DNA of 64,000 nt, from contig NZ_WTVK01000013.1 of the NCBI RefSeq assembly GCF_012910805.1, positions 1 to 64,000 of the forward strand. The letters are read 5' to 3'. Source of the stretch: Aromatoleum evansii. GTDB taxonomy: Bacteria; Pseudomonadota; Gammaproteobacteria; Burkholderiales; Rhodocyclaceae. Position numbers and translations under genes: made by a program. Shown one piece after another: positions 56,449-64,000 of this stretch. Position 1 is the stretch's first letter; every line of letters starts with the position of its first letter. The notes below the pieces were generated by a model, which saw only the letters and a program-made list of their open reading frames with translations, did not search any database and was not told the origin of the DNA.

Positions 56449-56507
56449 CCCCCGTTATGCCGGACATGAACGCCACACCAAGACGGTCAATGGAGGAGTC
56501 AGCAAAA

Positions 56508-58997
56508 ATGGAACTACTCAAGAAGCTCATTTCGCGGCGCCGCTTCCTGCAGGTCAGCGGCGCGGGGACAGCGGCCGGCGCAGCGGTGGTGGGCAGCGGC
56601 GGACTTGGCATCGGGCAGTTGTCGACGCTGAAGGAAGCGACCGCAGCCACCGTCGACAGCAACACCGTGGTGAACAAGAGCATCTGCGCACAATGCCCGG
56701 CGCGCTGCGGCATCGACGTCTACACCACGAACGGCAAGGTGCACGCGATCTACGGCAACGCCGGCCATCCGATCGCCAATGGCAAGGGCTGTCCGAAGAT
56801 GCACCTGGGCACCTACATCCTGTATGACCCGGATCGCTTCAAGGGGCCGATGAAGCGCACCAACCCGAAGAAAGGCCGCGACGAGGATCCGAAGTTCGTA
56901 CCGATCACCTGGGACGAAGCGTGGCAGACCGTCGCCGACCGCATGAACACCTTGCGCGACAAGGGTGAATCGCACCGCTTCGGCCTGTTCTTCGGCCGCG
57001 GCTGGGGCGCCACCGACGTCGGCGTGACGCTCGCGCCGATGGCAAAACTATACGGCTCGCCCAACATCGGCATCGGCCACTCGTCGATGTGCTCGGACGG
57101 CTCGGTGCTCGCGAAGCAATGCACCGACGGCAACGCGTCCTACAGCTCCTACGACTACCGCAATGCGAACTACCTGCTGATGTTCGGCGCGAACTTCCTG
57201 GAGTCCTTCCGCCCGTACAACAACAACCTGCAGGTATGGGGCTACATCCGCGGCGAGAAGGCGCCGAAGACGCGCGTGACCGCCGTCGACGTGCACATGA
57301 ACCAGACGCTTTCCGCGTCGGACCGCGCGCTCATCATCAAGCCCGGCACCGACGGGGCGCTGGCGCTGGCGATCGCGCACGTGATCCTGACCGAGGGGCT
57401 GTGGGACCGCAACTTCGTCGGCAATTTCGCGGACGGCCAGAACCATTTCAAGGCCGGCGAGCCGGTCGATACGGCGTTCAACGAGAAGTGGACGCAGGGC
57501 CTCACCGAGTGGTGGAACGTGGAACTGAAGGACCGCACGCCGAAGTGGGCGGAAGGCGTCACGACGATTCCCGCCGACCTCATCGTGAAGACCGCGCGCG
57601 AGTTCGCGACCACCAAACCGGCGATCGCACTGTTCGAGCGTGGCGCGCACAACCACAGCAACGGTGTGCTCAACGGCATGGCGATCCACTCGCTGAACGC
57701 GCTGGTCGGCTCGCTCTTCGCCGAGGGCGGCCTCGCCTACCAGATGGGTCCGGCCTACGGCCCGGCGCCCGCGAACCCGGACGATCACCTCGACGACTAC
57801 GCGAAAAACGGCCCGCACAAGGACGTGCCGCGCATCGACCTGAAGGGGCACGAGGATGGCTACCTGTTCGCGAAGAACATGCTGCAGGAAGTGCCGAAGA
57901 ACCATCTCGCGAGCAAGCCGTACAAGATGGACACGGTGATGTTCTACATGACCAACCCGGTGTTCTCGTCGCCCGATGCGACTGCCTGGGAGAAGATGCT
58001 CGCCGAAGTCTTCGTCATCGACACCTCGCCCTTCCCGGGCGAAACCGCGATGATGGCCGACCTGATCCTGCCGGATTCGACCTACCTCGAACGCTGGCAG
58101 GATGCACCGACCTATCCCTTCCAGGGCTGGCCGCTGGCGCAGATCCGCACCCCGGCGATCAAGCCTCTGTACGACACGCAGACCTTCGGCAACACGCTGA
58201 TCGAGATCGGCAAGAGGCTCAAGGGGCCGGCGAGCGAGTACTACGCCAAGCTCGAGAACGTCGAGAACATCCTGCGCCATCTCGCCAAGGGCTTCGAGAC
58301 GACGCCCGGCGACAACGGCGTGAACAGCTTCGAATCCTGGGTCGAGAAGGGCGTCTGGTACAAGAAGCCCTACCACTGGCGGCAAGTCCGCGGCGAGTTC
58401 TTCGAGTGGGACGGCCAGGGCTGGAACAAGCCGATGAGCGCCGAGGACGTGAAGAAGAAGCTGCTCAAGACCGAGTCGGGCCGCTTCGAGTTCAAGTCCT
58501 CCTACCTCGACAGCAAACGCGACTGGGTGCTCGAAAAGACCGGCCGCGATCCGGCGAAATTCAACTTCCCGCACTGGGAGGAGCCGAGATACACCGGCAG
58601 CGGCGACCTGCACTTCGTCACCTCGAAGAACGCGATGCACGCCGAAGGACGCAGCGCCAACCTGCCCAACGCGATCGCGCTGATGCAGCCCACCGCGGGC
58701 GGACGCCGGCAGGTATGCGCGGAGGTGCATCCCTCCGTCGCCAAGGCCAAGGGCTTCAAGGATGGCGACCTCATCCGCATCAAGTCGACGCTGGGCGAAA
58801 TCACCGCCGTCGCACGCGTCACCGAGCTCACCCGCCCCGACACCATCGTGCTGCCCTTCGAGCACGGCCACTGGGCACACGGGCGCTGGGCCAAGGGGCG
58901 CGGCTCGCATGTGGATTCGATCATCGACAACCAGTCCGACCGCATCTCGGGCATGGCCAATTACTACACCGGCAAGGTAACGGTCGAGAAGGCTTGA
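56508..58997 (+). CDS. arxA: Anaerobic arsenite oxidase catalytic subunit (DMSO reductase family, ArxA type)
   Basis: Molybdenum bis-MGD enzyme of 829 residues. A Tat leader (SRRRFLQVSGAG, residues 9-20) sends it to the periplasm. The N-terminal 4Fe-4S motif is C60-x2-C63-x3-C67-x27-C95. The segment FGRGWG (162-167) fits the XGRGWG signature I recall as distinguishing ArxA from respiratory arsenate reductase ArrA. Cys195 in HSSMCSDGS is the likely Mo ligand. The C-terminal molydopterin-dinucleotide domain is complete. GGAGGAG lies 9 nt before the ATG. Context (ferredoxin, NrfD, TorD, XSR regulators) matches arx clusters, which couple arsenite oxidation to anaerobic respiration. Polysulfide/thiosulfate or tetrathionate reductase relatives are the alternative. 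Confidence 0.85.
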   Translation: MELLKKLISRRRFLQVSGAGTAAGAAVVGSGGLGIGQLSTLKEATAATVDSNTVVNKSICAQCPARCGIDVYTTNGKVHAIYGNAGHPIANGKGCPKMHLGTYILYDPDRFKGPMKRTNPKKGRDEDPKFVPITWDEAWQTVADRMNTLRDKGESHRFGLFFGRGWGATDVGVTLAPMAKLYGSPNIGIGHSSMCSDGSVLAKQCTDGNASYSSYDYRNANYLLMFGANFLESFRPYNNNLQVWGYIRGEKAPKTRVTAVDVHMNQTLSASDRALIIKPGTDGALALAIAHVILTEGLWDRNFVGNFADGQNHFKAGEPVDTAFNEKWTQGLTEWWNVELKDRTPKWAEGVTTIPADLIVKTAREFATTKPAIALFERGAHNHSNGVLNGMAIHSLNALVGSLFAEGGLAYQMGPAYGPAPANPDDHLDDYAKNGPHKDVPRIDLKGHEDGYLFAKNMLQEVPKNHLASKPYKMDTVMFYMTNPVFSSPDATAWEKMLAEVFVIDTSPFPGETAMMADLILPDSTYLERWQDAPTYPFQGWPLAQIRTPAIKPLYDTQTFGNTLIEIGKRLKGPASEYYAKLENVENILRHLAKGFETTPGDNGVNSFESWVEKGVWYKKPYHWRQVRGEFFEWDGQGWNKPMSAEDVKKKLLKTESGRFEFKSSYLDSKRDWVLEKTGRDPAKFNFPHWEEPRYTGSGDLHFVTSKNAMHAEGRSANLPNAIALMQPTAGGRRQVCAEVHPSVAKAKGFKDGDLIRIKSTLGEITAVARVTELTRPDTIVLPFEHGHWAHGRWAKGRGSHVDSIIDNQSDRISGMANYYTGKVTVEKA

Positions 58998-59010
58998 GGA
59001 GATCACCAAA

Positions 59011-59769
59011 ATGGCTAAATGGGGAATGGTCATCGACCTGGAGAAGTGCACCGGCTGCCAGGCCTGCAGCACCGCCTGCCAGATGGAGAACAGCCGCCTG
59101 CCCGGCGAGAACTACCAGGACGTCCTGTACTACACGGAAGGCAGGCAGCCGACGCCGCAACTGAAGTGGTTCCCGCGGCCCTGCATGCACTGCGAGGAAC
59201 CGTCGTGCATGCACGTGTGCCCGACCAAGGCCACCTACAAGACCGAGGACGGCGTCGTGCTCATCGACTGGGACAAGTGCATCGGCTGCAAGTACTGCAT
59301 GATCGCCTGCCCGTACGGCGTGCGCTTCTACACCGACGAGAAGGCGTTGATCGAGCCGAACATCAAGCAGGTGTTCAAGGGCGATGGCGATCTGTCGTGG
59401 AACCCGCCGTACAAGGGGCCGCAGCAGGACCCGAAGCATGGCGTGGGCATCCAGCCCAACGGCGTCGTGTCGAAGTGCAACTTCTGTTACCACAAGATAA
59501 GCAAGGCGCCCAAGGGTACGGCAGACCTCGATGAGAGCAACCCGGAACTCGTCGAATACGTGCCCGCCTGCGTGCGCACCTGCGCGCCCAAGGCCCGCTA
59601 CTTCGGCGACCTCGACAACCCGAACTCGCAGGTCAGCCGGCTGATTTCCGACAAGCAGGGCACCCGCCTGCTCGACCACACCGGCAACAAGCCGCAGGTG
59701 TACTACCTGACCGGCGGCGGTGCGGCCGCTGCGGCAGTCCCGGGCACCCGTGCGAACAAGAAGGCTTGA
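59011..59769 (+). CDS. arxB: Four-cluster ferredoxin electron-transfer subunit (ArxB-like)
   Basis: A 252-residue iron-sulfur subunit of the DmsB/NrfC family. Cysteine groups CTGCQACSTACQ, CMHCEEPSCMHVCP, CIGCKYCMIACP and CNFCYHK ... CVRTCAPKARYFGDL supply four clusters that wire the catalytic subunit to the membrane anchor. No Tat leader of its own, so it would be co-exported with ArxA. It starts 13 bp after arxA with GAGGAG as binding site, and is followed by the NrfD gene after 13 bp. Confidence 0.88.
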   Translation: MAKWGMVIDLEKCTGCQACSTACQMENSRLPGENYQDVLYYTEGRQPTPQLKWFPRPCMHCEEPSCMHVCPTKATYKTEDGVVLIDWDKCIGCKYCMIACPYGVRFYTDEKALIEPNIKQVFKGDGDLSWNPPYKGPQQDPKHGVGIQPNGVVSKCNFCYHKISKAPKGTADLDESNPELVEYVPACVRTCAPKARYFGDLDNPNSQVSRLISDKQGTRLLDHTGNKPQVYYLTGGGAAAAAVPGTRANKKA

Positions 59770-59782
59770 GGAGGAAACAACC

Positions 59783-60907
59783 ATGGCAACACAAACACAT
59801 GGCAGCGGGGCGGTGACCGCGGTGATGATGGCAGGGCTCGCAGGCCTCGTGATCAGCCTCGCGATCGCCTTCACGAACCTCGTCTCGGGCGGTCACAGTG
59901 CCTTCAATACAGGTAGCGACGGCGTGTCGTGGGGCCTGCCGGTAGTCAACTACGTATTCTTCGCGCTGACCTCGACCGGCCTCACGCTGGTCGCTTCGGT
60001 CGCAATGACCTTCGGCAACAAGGCCTGGTACCCGATCGCGAAGCGATGCGTGTGGCTGTCGCTGGTCACGCTCGTGGCCGGCTTCGCCTCGCTCGCGATG
60101 GAGCTGGGACACCCCTTCCGAATGCTGTGGGCGATCCCGCTCAACGCGCAACTGGTGTCGCAGCTGAACTGGATGGGGATCTTCTACGCGGTCTTCCTCG
60201 TGCTCGGCATCCTCAAGTTCATGCGCATCCACGGCGGCGACTGGAACAGCAGCGGCAGCAAGCAGATCGGGCTGGCGGCCCTCGTCACCGAACTGCTCGC
60301 CGGCGGCATGCTGGGCATGGCCTTCGGGGCGATGGCGATGCGGCCGATGTGGTACGGCAACCTCGTGCCGCTGTACTTCATCCTCACCGCCGCGTGCACC
60401 GGCGGTGCCTTTGCCGTGCTGGTGACCTGCCTCAGCTACGGAGGCCCCGACAACATGCCGGAGCCGGTGCGCAAGCTGATGCAGGGCTCGCTACCGATGG
60501 CCTTCGCCGCCTTGCTCGGGCTCACCATCCTCGTGATCGGCTACCGCACCGTGATCGGCCTGTGGAGCAACGCCGACGGCCTGCAGGTGTGGGACGCGGT
60601 CGTCGCCTCGCCGTGGTACTGGGTCGAAGCCGCCCTGCTGATCGGCGCCTTCTTCCTGCTGCTGCAGCGCAAGGCGCTGGCGGTCGCAGCGGTGATGGTG
60701 ATCGGCGGCTTCTTCATCGACCGCTACGACTTCGTCATCGGCGGGCAGCTCCTGCCGCTGTTCAAGGGCAGCTGGGTGCCGGACCTGATCGCCTACACGC
60801 CCTCGACGACGGAGTGGATGCTGACCCTGCTGGCGTTCTCCATCGCCTTCTTCGGCTGGGCGCTGGGCGAGAAGATGCTCAAGCTCGACGCCGCGCCACA
60901 GGACTGA
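59783..60907 (+). CDS. arxC: NrfD-type membrane anchor/quinone-binding subunit (ArxC-like)
   Basis: A 374-residue integral membrane protein of the NrfD/PsrC family with about ten hydrophobic segments; WGLPVVNYVFFALTSTGLTLVASVAM and LAMELGHPFRMLWAI with the conserved Glu-x-x-x-P region typical of the quinone site. It would pass electrons from the ferredoxin subunit to the quinone pool. AGGAGG precedes the ATG at 59783; the longer open frame upstream overlaps arxB and is not needed. Confidence 0.86.
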   Translation: MATQTHGSGAVTAVMMAGLAGLVISLAIAFTNLVSGGHSAFNTGSDGVSWGLPVVNYVFFALTSTGLTLVASVAMTFGNKAWYPIAKRCVWLSLVTLVAGFASLAMELGHPFRMLWAIPLNAQLVSQLNWMGIFYAVFLVLGILKFMRIHGGDWNSSGSKQIGLAALVTELLAGGMLGMAFGAMAMRPMWYGNLVPLYFILTAACTGGAFAVLVTCLSYGGPDNMPEPVRKLMQGSLPMAFAALLGLTILVIGYRTVIGLWSNADGLQVWDAVVASPWYWVEAALLIGAFFLLLQRKALAVAAVMVIGGFFIDRYDFVIGGQLLPLFKGSWVPDLIAYTPSTTEWMLTLLAFSIAFFGWALGEKMLKLDAAPQD

Positions 60908-60980
60908 GCGCTTCCTCCGGCCACCAGCTATTAACCCGGCGACAGTTACATGATGGCAGCCTGAGTCAGCGCAGTCGCTC

Positions 60981-60999
60981 CCTCCCCTTCAAGGGGAGG
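60981..60999. repeat. CCTCCCCTTCAAGGGGAGG hairpin with G-rich tail, between arxC and arxD
   Basis: An 8-bp stem with a 3-nt loop followed by GGCTGGGGTGGGGATGGGG (to 61018). This hairpin-plus-G-rich motif is a familiar dispersed intergenic element in proteobacterial genomes. It separates arxD from the tight arxABC block and could lower its transcript level. Confidence 0.6.
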
Positions 61000-61070
61000 G
61001 CTGGGGTGGGGATGGGGTTACCAGACTTAGCCGAACCCATCCCCCACCTACACAACTTCCGGAACGCCCC

Positions 61071-61919
61071 ATGATGGACACCCGCCACATCGAATCCCTG
61101 GCCGAACGCGGCGAGTTCTACCTGTGCCTCGCACGCGCCTTCCTGACGCCGCTACAGCCGGAACACTTCGCCGCGATGCGCGACGCACTCGCCGACGACC
61201 TCGCCGAACTGGATGACCTCCTCGGCTACGGCGGCGCCGACGCGCTCGCCGACTACCGCACTGCGATCGCCGCAATCCCCGACCATGCGGCGCTGCTGCA
61301 GCGCTACAGCGCCCTGTTCGTGAGCCCGCCGCGTACGATCCAGATCACCACCGGCACCTACCTCGACGGCGCGATCAACGGCGGCACCGTCGCGGCGATG
61401 GAAGGGGCCTACCGCCGCTGCGGCGTCGAACGCGGCCCCGACTTCCACGACCTCTCCGACCACCTCTCCGTGCAACTCGAATTCGTCGCCCTGCTCTACC
61501 TGCTCGGAGCCGAAGCGGCCTCGGCCGATGCGTCGCAGCCGCCGGTGAATCCCCCGCACTTCCTCCACGACTACGTAAAGCGCTGGCTCCCCGCCTTCGT
61601 GCGCGACCTCGCAGCGGCCGACACCCCGAACCCGTGGCTACCGCTTGCCCGCCTCCTTGCCCTCGCAGTCGCCCACGACGCGGAGGCCGCGCCCCTGTCA
61701 CCCGCCGAAGCTCGCGCCCACAAGGCGATCACGAAGGCCAGGCACGACCGGGCCATCCGCGGCGTGACACCCGAAGACCTCGACTTCATCGCACAGCGCC
61801 TGCGTGAAAAAGGGCTGGCGACGGATCACCTCGCCATTCCGCCGGACCGACGCGACGAGGCTCGCGGCTACTCGCGCGGCACGCCGCCCGGGCCGCGCAC
61901 GGGGTCGCGTTACGGATGA
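61071..61919 (+). CDS. arxD: TorD/DmsD-type molybdoenzyme chaperone (ArxD-like)
   Basis: A 282-residue all-helical cytoplasmic chaperone that would bind the ArxA Tat leader and aid cofactor loading. TorD family features: the N-terminal LAERGEFYLCLARAFLTPL helix, RYSALFVSPPRTI, the LSVQLEFVALLYLLGAE helix (H-x-x-x-L-E-F-L pattern) and FLHDYVKRWLPAFVRDL. It is about 70-80 residues longer than classical TorD at the C-terminus, with a low-complexity Arg/Gly/Pro tail. Two adjacent ATGs (61071, 61074) are possible; the ribosome binding site is weak. It is 163 bp after arxC. Confidence 0.82.
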   Translation: MMDTRHIESLAERGEFYLCLARAFLTPLQPEHFAAMRDALADDLAELDDLLGYGGADALADYRTAIAAIPDHAALLQRYSALFVSPPRTIQITTGTYLDGAINGGTVAAMEGAYRRCGVERGPDFHDLSDHLSVQLEFVALLYLLGAEAASADASQPPVNPPHFLHDYVKRWLPAFVRDLAAADTPNPWLPLARLLALAVAHDAEAAPLSPAEARAHKAITKARHDRAIRGVTPEDLDFIAQRLREKGLATDHLAIPPDRRDEARGYSRGTPPGPRTGSRYG

Positions 61920-62003
61920 CGCCGGCGGAAGGACCGCCGGCACGGTCATTCGGCCGGCGCGTGACCGGGCACTCGCTGGCCGCGATCACCTTACTCCAAC
62001 CCC

Positions 62004-62891
62004 TCACTGGGCGCCGCTCTTCAGCAATTCGAAGAATGCGTTTGCCGCAGGCGACAGGGTGCTGTTCTTGCGACGAAGCAGAGTGATTCTTCTCTTGACG
62101 ACCGGGCTGACCAATGGAATCCGGCACACGCCCGGCCGGGCCCCCTCCTCGAGCGTCGATGCAGGAAGAATGGCCGTCCCGACACCCGCGGCGACGAGAC
62201 TGATGGCCGTGGCGTGGTGTTGAACCTCGTAGGCCCCGCTGAGGCTGATTCCGCGCTTCGCCAGTTGGTAGTCCATGAAGACCCGTGTGGCAGTCATGCT
62301 GCTGACGACGACCAGCTCGGTTTCGCGCATATCTGACCAGGTAACGGCCTCTCGATGACTGAGGGGATGTTCCTCGCGGCAGAAGAACATCAGCGGGTCT
62401 TCCAGGAGCGGCGTTTCAATAAGCTCCGGATGGCGCTCCGTGGGAATTCCGATTCCGAGTTCGGCTTGGCCGTGGAGTACCGCGTCGCGGACTTCGAAGG
62501 CGGTCGTGTCGATCAGACGCACCCGGTTGCCGGGATGGGATTCCCGGTAACGCCGGATTGCCGCAGGCAGGACGTGTGAGGCCATCGTCGGCACGCAGGC
62601 GAGGGTGAAGCTCCCGCGAGCATTCTTCGACATGTCCTTCAGTCGGCCGACAGCAAGCGTCATCTCCCCCACGATGGCCTTGGCTTGGGGAAGAAACTCG
62701 CGTCCGACGGCCGTGAGCTCGACGTAGCGCGTCGTGCGGTCGAGGAGCCGCAATCCGAGGTAGCTCTCGAGTTTCTGCACGCGGCGTGTCAGCGCCGTCT
62801 GCGTGACATGGAGGTGCTCCGCGGCCTTGCTGAATCCGCCCAGTTCGGCAATCACCACGAACGCCTGGATGCCGTCGAAATCGATCTTCAT
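62004..62891 (-). CDS. LysR-family regulator divergent from a GalD/PrpF-like isomerase
   Basis: A 295-residue LysR regulator: HTH in FVVIAELGGFSKAAEHLHVTQTALTRRVQKLE, effector domain from about residue 90 (FTLACVPTMASHVLPAAIRRY). It lies divergent, 148 bp away, from an isomerase gene and so probably controls a carboxylate or aromatic-acid pathway whose remaining genes lie beyond the window. ATG 62891 is preferred over one 15 bases upstream because GAGG is better spaced. Confidence 0.83.
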   Translation of the reverse strand: MKIDFDGIQAFVVIAELGGFSKAAEHLHVTQTALTRRVQKLESYLGLRLLDRTTRYVELTAVGREFLPQAKAIVGEMTLAVGRLKDMSKNARGSFTLACVPTMASHVLPAAIRRYRESHPGNRVRLIDTTAFEVRDAVLHGQAELGIGIPTERHPELIETPLLEDPLMFFCREEHPLSHREAVTWSDMRETELVVVSSMTATRVFMDYQLAKRGISLSGAYEVQHHATAISLVAAGVGTAILPASTLEEGARPGVCRIPLVSPVVKRRITLLRRKNSTLSPAANAFFELLKSGAQ

Positions 62892-63039
62892 CTCATGTCC
62901 TCGCACTCAAGGCAGGGCGGAGGGATCCGGCTATGCGCAAATCGCAATAAAACCGACATCCGTTGCATTTCAGTAATCACTACAGCGTGTCTAACATTGC
63001 CTCATAAAACAGCAGAACGTGCAACAAGGAGACAGGCAA

Positions 63040-64000
63040 GTGGATCACATTCCGTGTGTGCTGATGCGAGGCGGATCGTCGAAGGGGTTGTTCTTCCTCG
63101 CGGAGAGCCTGCCCGACGACACGACCGCCCGCGATCGCCTTCTGCTCGCAGCGATGGGGTCCCCTGATCTTCGGCAGATCGATGGCATGGGTGGAGGCAA
63201 CGACCTAAGCAGCAAGGTCGTGATCGTGGCGCCGTCGCGCCGGCCCGATGTCGATGTGGAGTATCTCTTCGCCCAAGTCTCGGTAGCCCGCGATCTGGTC
63301 GATGTGCTGCCCAACAGCGGCAACATGCTCGCTGCGGTGGGGCCGTTTGCACTCGAACGCGGCCTGGTCAAGGCGTCCAGCCCGGTCACGCGCGTTCGCA
63401 TCCTGAATATCAATAGCGGCAAGCAAGTCGAGGCGATCGTGCAGACGCCCGGTGGAAAAGTGACCTACGAGGGGAGCTTTCATCTCGACGGTGTGCCGGG
63501 CAGCAGCGCGCCCGTGACCCTCAATTTTCTCGATCCGGCGGGGACGCGGACCGGGCGCCTGCTCCCGACCGGAAATGCCCAGGATGTGATCGATGGGCTT
63601 CCCGTTACCTGCATGGATTTCGCGATTCCCATCGTTTTCGTGAAGGCGGTCTCTCTCGGCAAGACAGGGCACGAGTCGAAGGAAGAACTCGACGGCGACG
63701 CCGACTTTCTTCAGCGCCTGGAGTCGATTCGCGTTGCCGCCGCGACCCTCATGAGGCTGGAGGTTTCACCGGATCGCGGGGTACCGAAGATCGCGATGAT
63801 CGCGGCGCCGCGCAACGGTGGAAGCATTGCGTCGCGCTATTTCGTTCCCTCGAGCTGCCATCCGGTGCACGCGGCCACGGGCGCATTGGCACTGGCGGCG
63901 GCCTGTCACACGCCGGACACCGTCGCGGAGGAGCTCGCAGAGATCGACGAAAACACCCCGTACCGCATCGTCATCGAGCACCCGAGCGGCCAGATGGCCT
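63040..64000 (+). CDS. GalD/PrpF-family isomerase, 3' end missing
   Basis: The first 320 codons of a gene running off the right edge. Read from a GTG at 63040 (AAGGAGA 9 nt upstream) it gives IPCVLMRGGSSKGLFFLAES, LLAAMGSPDLRQIDGMGGG, LPNSGNMLAAVGPFALERGL and VHAATGALALAAAC, the pattern of 4-oxalomesaconate tautomerase (GalD) and of methylaconitate isomerase PrpF. The LMRGGSSKG opening and the C in SSCHPV-type loops are family hallmarks; one catalytic cysteine position near residue 90 appears as serine (LPNSGNM where relatives read QNCGN). GalD would point to gallate/protocatechuate meta cleavage, PrpF to 2-methylcitrate; context beyond the window decides. Confidence 0.82.
   Translation, partial: MDHIPCVLMRGGSSKGLFFLAESLPDDTTARDRLLLAAMGSPDLRQIDGMGGGNDLSSKVVIVAPSRRPDVDVEYLFAQVSVARDLVDVLPNSGNMLAAVGPFALERGLVKASSPVTRVRILNINSGKQVEAIVQTPGGKVTYEGSFHLDGVPGSSAPVTLNFLDPAGTRTGRLLPTGNAQDVIDGLPVTCMDFAIPIVFVKAVSLGKTGHESKEELDGDADFLQRLESIRVAAATLMRLEVSPDRGVPKIAMIAAPRNGGSIASRYFVPSSCHPVHAATGALALAAACHTPDTVAEELAEIDENTPYRIVIEHPSGQMA

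Noticed and set aside
56508-58997. Assignment as respiratory arsenate reductase ArrA or tetrathionate reductase TtrA
   Set aside because: The GRGWG segment, the separate ferredoxin/NrfD/TorD gene order with an extra polyferredoxin, and XSR-type sigma54 regulation fit arx clusters better, though phylogeny would be the decisive test.

Overview
The window is high-GC DNA with long, operon-organised genes typical of Betaproteobacteria of the order Rhodocyclales (Aromatoleum/Azoarcus/Thauera type). The gene set supports this: a two-subunit tartrate dehydratase locus, pyruvate carboxylase, a GalD/PrpF-type isomerase, CopK, and above all a complete arx-type anaerobic arsenite oxidase cluster, a system I know from Azoarcus sp. 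CIB and a few other bacteria. Species is inferred from gene content only. No tRNA, rRNA, CRISPR array, transposase or integrase was seen.

Layout. 1-4.4 kb: the 5' end of an RseC/MucC-like gene, then a tartrate locus (ttdA-ttdB and an MFS transporter on the minus strand, a LysR regulator divergent). 4.4-10.1 kb: a HicB antitoxin remnant and a 1.8 kilo-residue RTX-type secreted protein built on eight near-identical units of about 152 residues. 10.3-17.3 kb: an unrecognised 1369-residue membrane protein, an SGNH/GDSL esterase, a YaiI-family protein and an MDR oxidoreductase. 17.5-21.0 kb: pyruvate carboxylase with a clear terminator.

21.2-35.6 kb is one glycine/serine/one-carbon island, all on the minus strand: gcvH-gcvP-ACT regulator, then Na+/alanine-glycine symporter-glyA, then a CycA-like permease-sdaA-gcvT-lipA-folB-purU-pabB. 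It covers uptake of glycine/serine, glycine cleavage, lipoate supply for GcvH, interconversion with serine, deamination to pyruvate, and folate synthesis and recycling. Next to it (35.7-40.2 kb) are two LysR genes with overlapping 3' ends, an M20 amidohydrolase of the hippurate-hydrolase type and an MHS-family transporter; an N-acylglycine such as hippurate would feed glycine into the island (inference).

40.3-51.0 kb holds a patatin-like lipase, a chromate transporter, a degenerate EAL protein and a metal-handling block: CopK, a DUF2933 protein, an ICMT-like membrane methyltransferase, a Met/His-rich periplasmic protein, a 52-residue Cys-Cys protein overlapping a CopA-type P1B-ATPase, and a DUF318 (ArsP-like) permease paired with a small thioredoxin-fold protein.

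51.2-61.9 kb is the most interesting part: a PhnD-like sensor lipoprotein, histidine kinase and sigma54 activator (ArxX-S-R type) divergent from a polyferredoxin, a molybdopterin catalytic subunit with the GRGWG signature, a four-cluster ferredoxin, an NrfD-type membrane anchor and a TorD-type chaperone (ArxB'-A-B-C-D). The divergent spacer carries a near-consensus sigma54 promoter and two GTTAC-N6-GTAAC palindromes spaced 43 bp apart, which I propose as the ArxR enhancer sites; a third copy lies inside arxB'. The window ends with a LysR gene divergent from a truncated GalD/PrpF-family isomerase.
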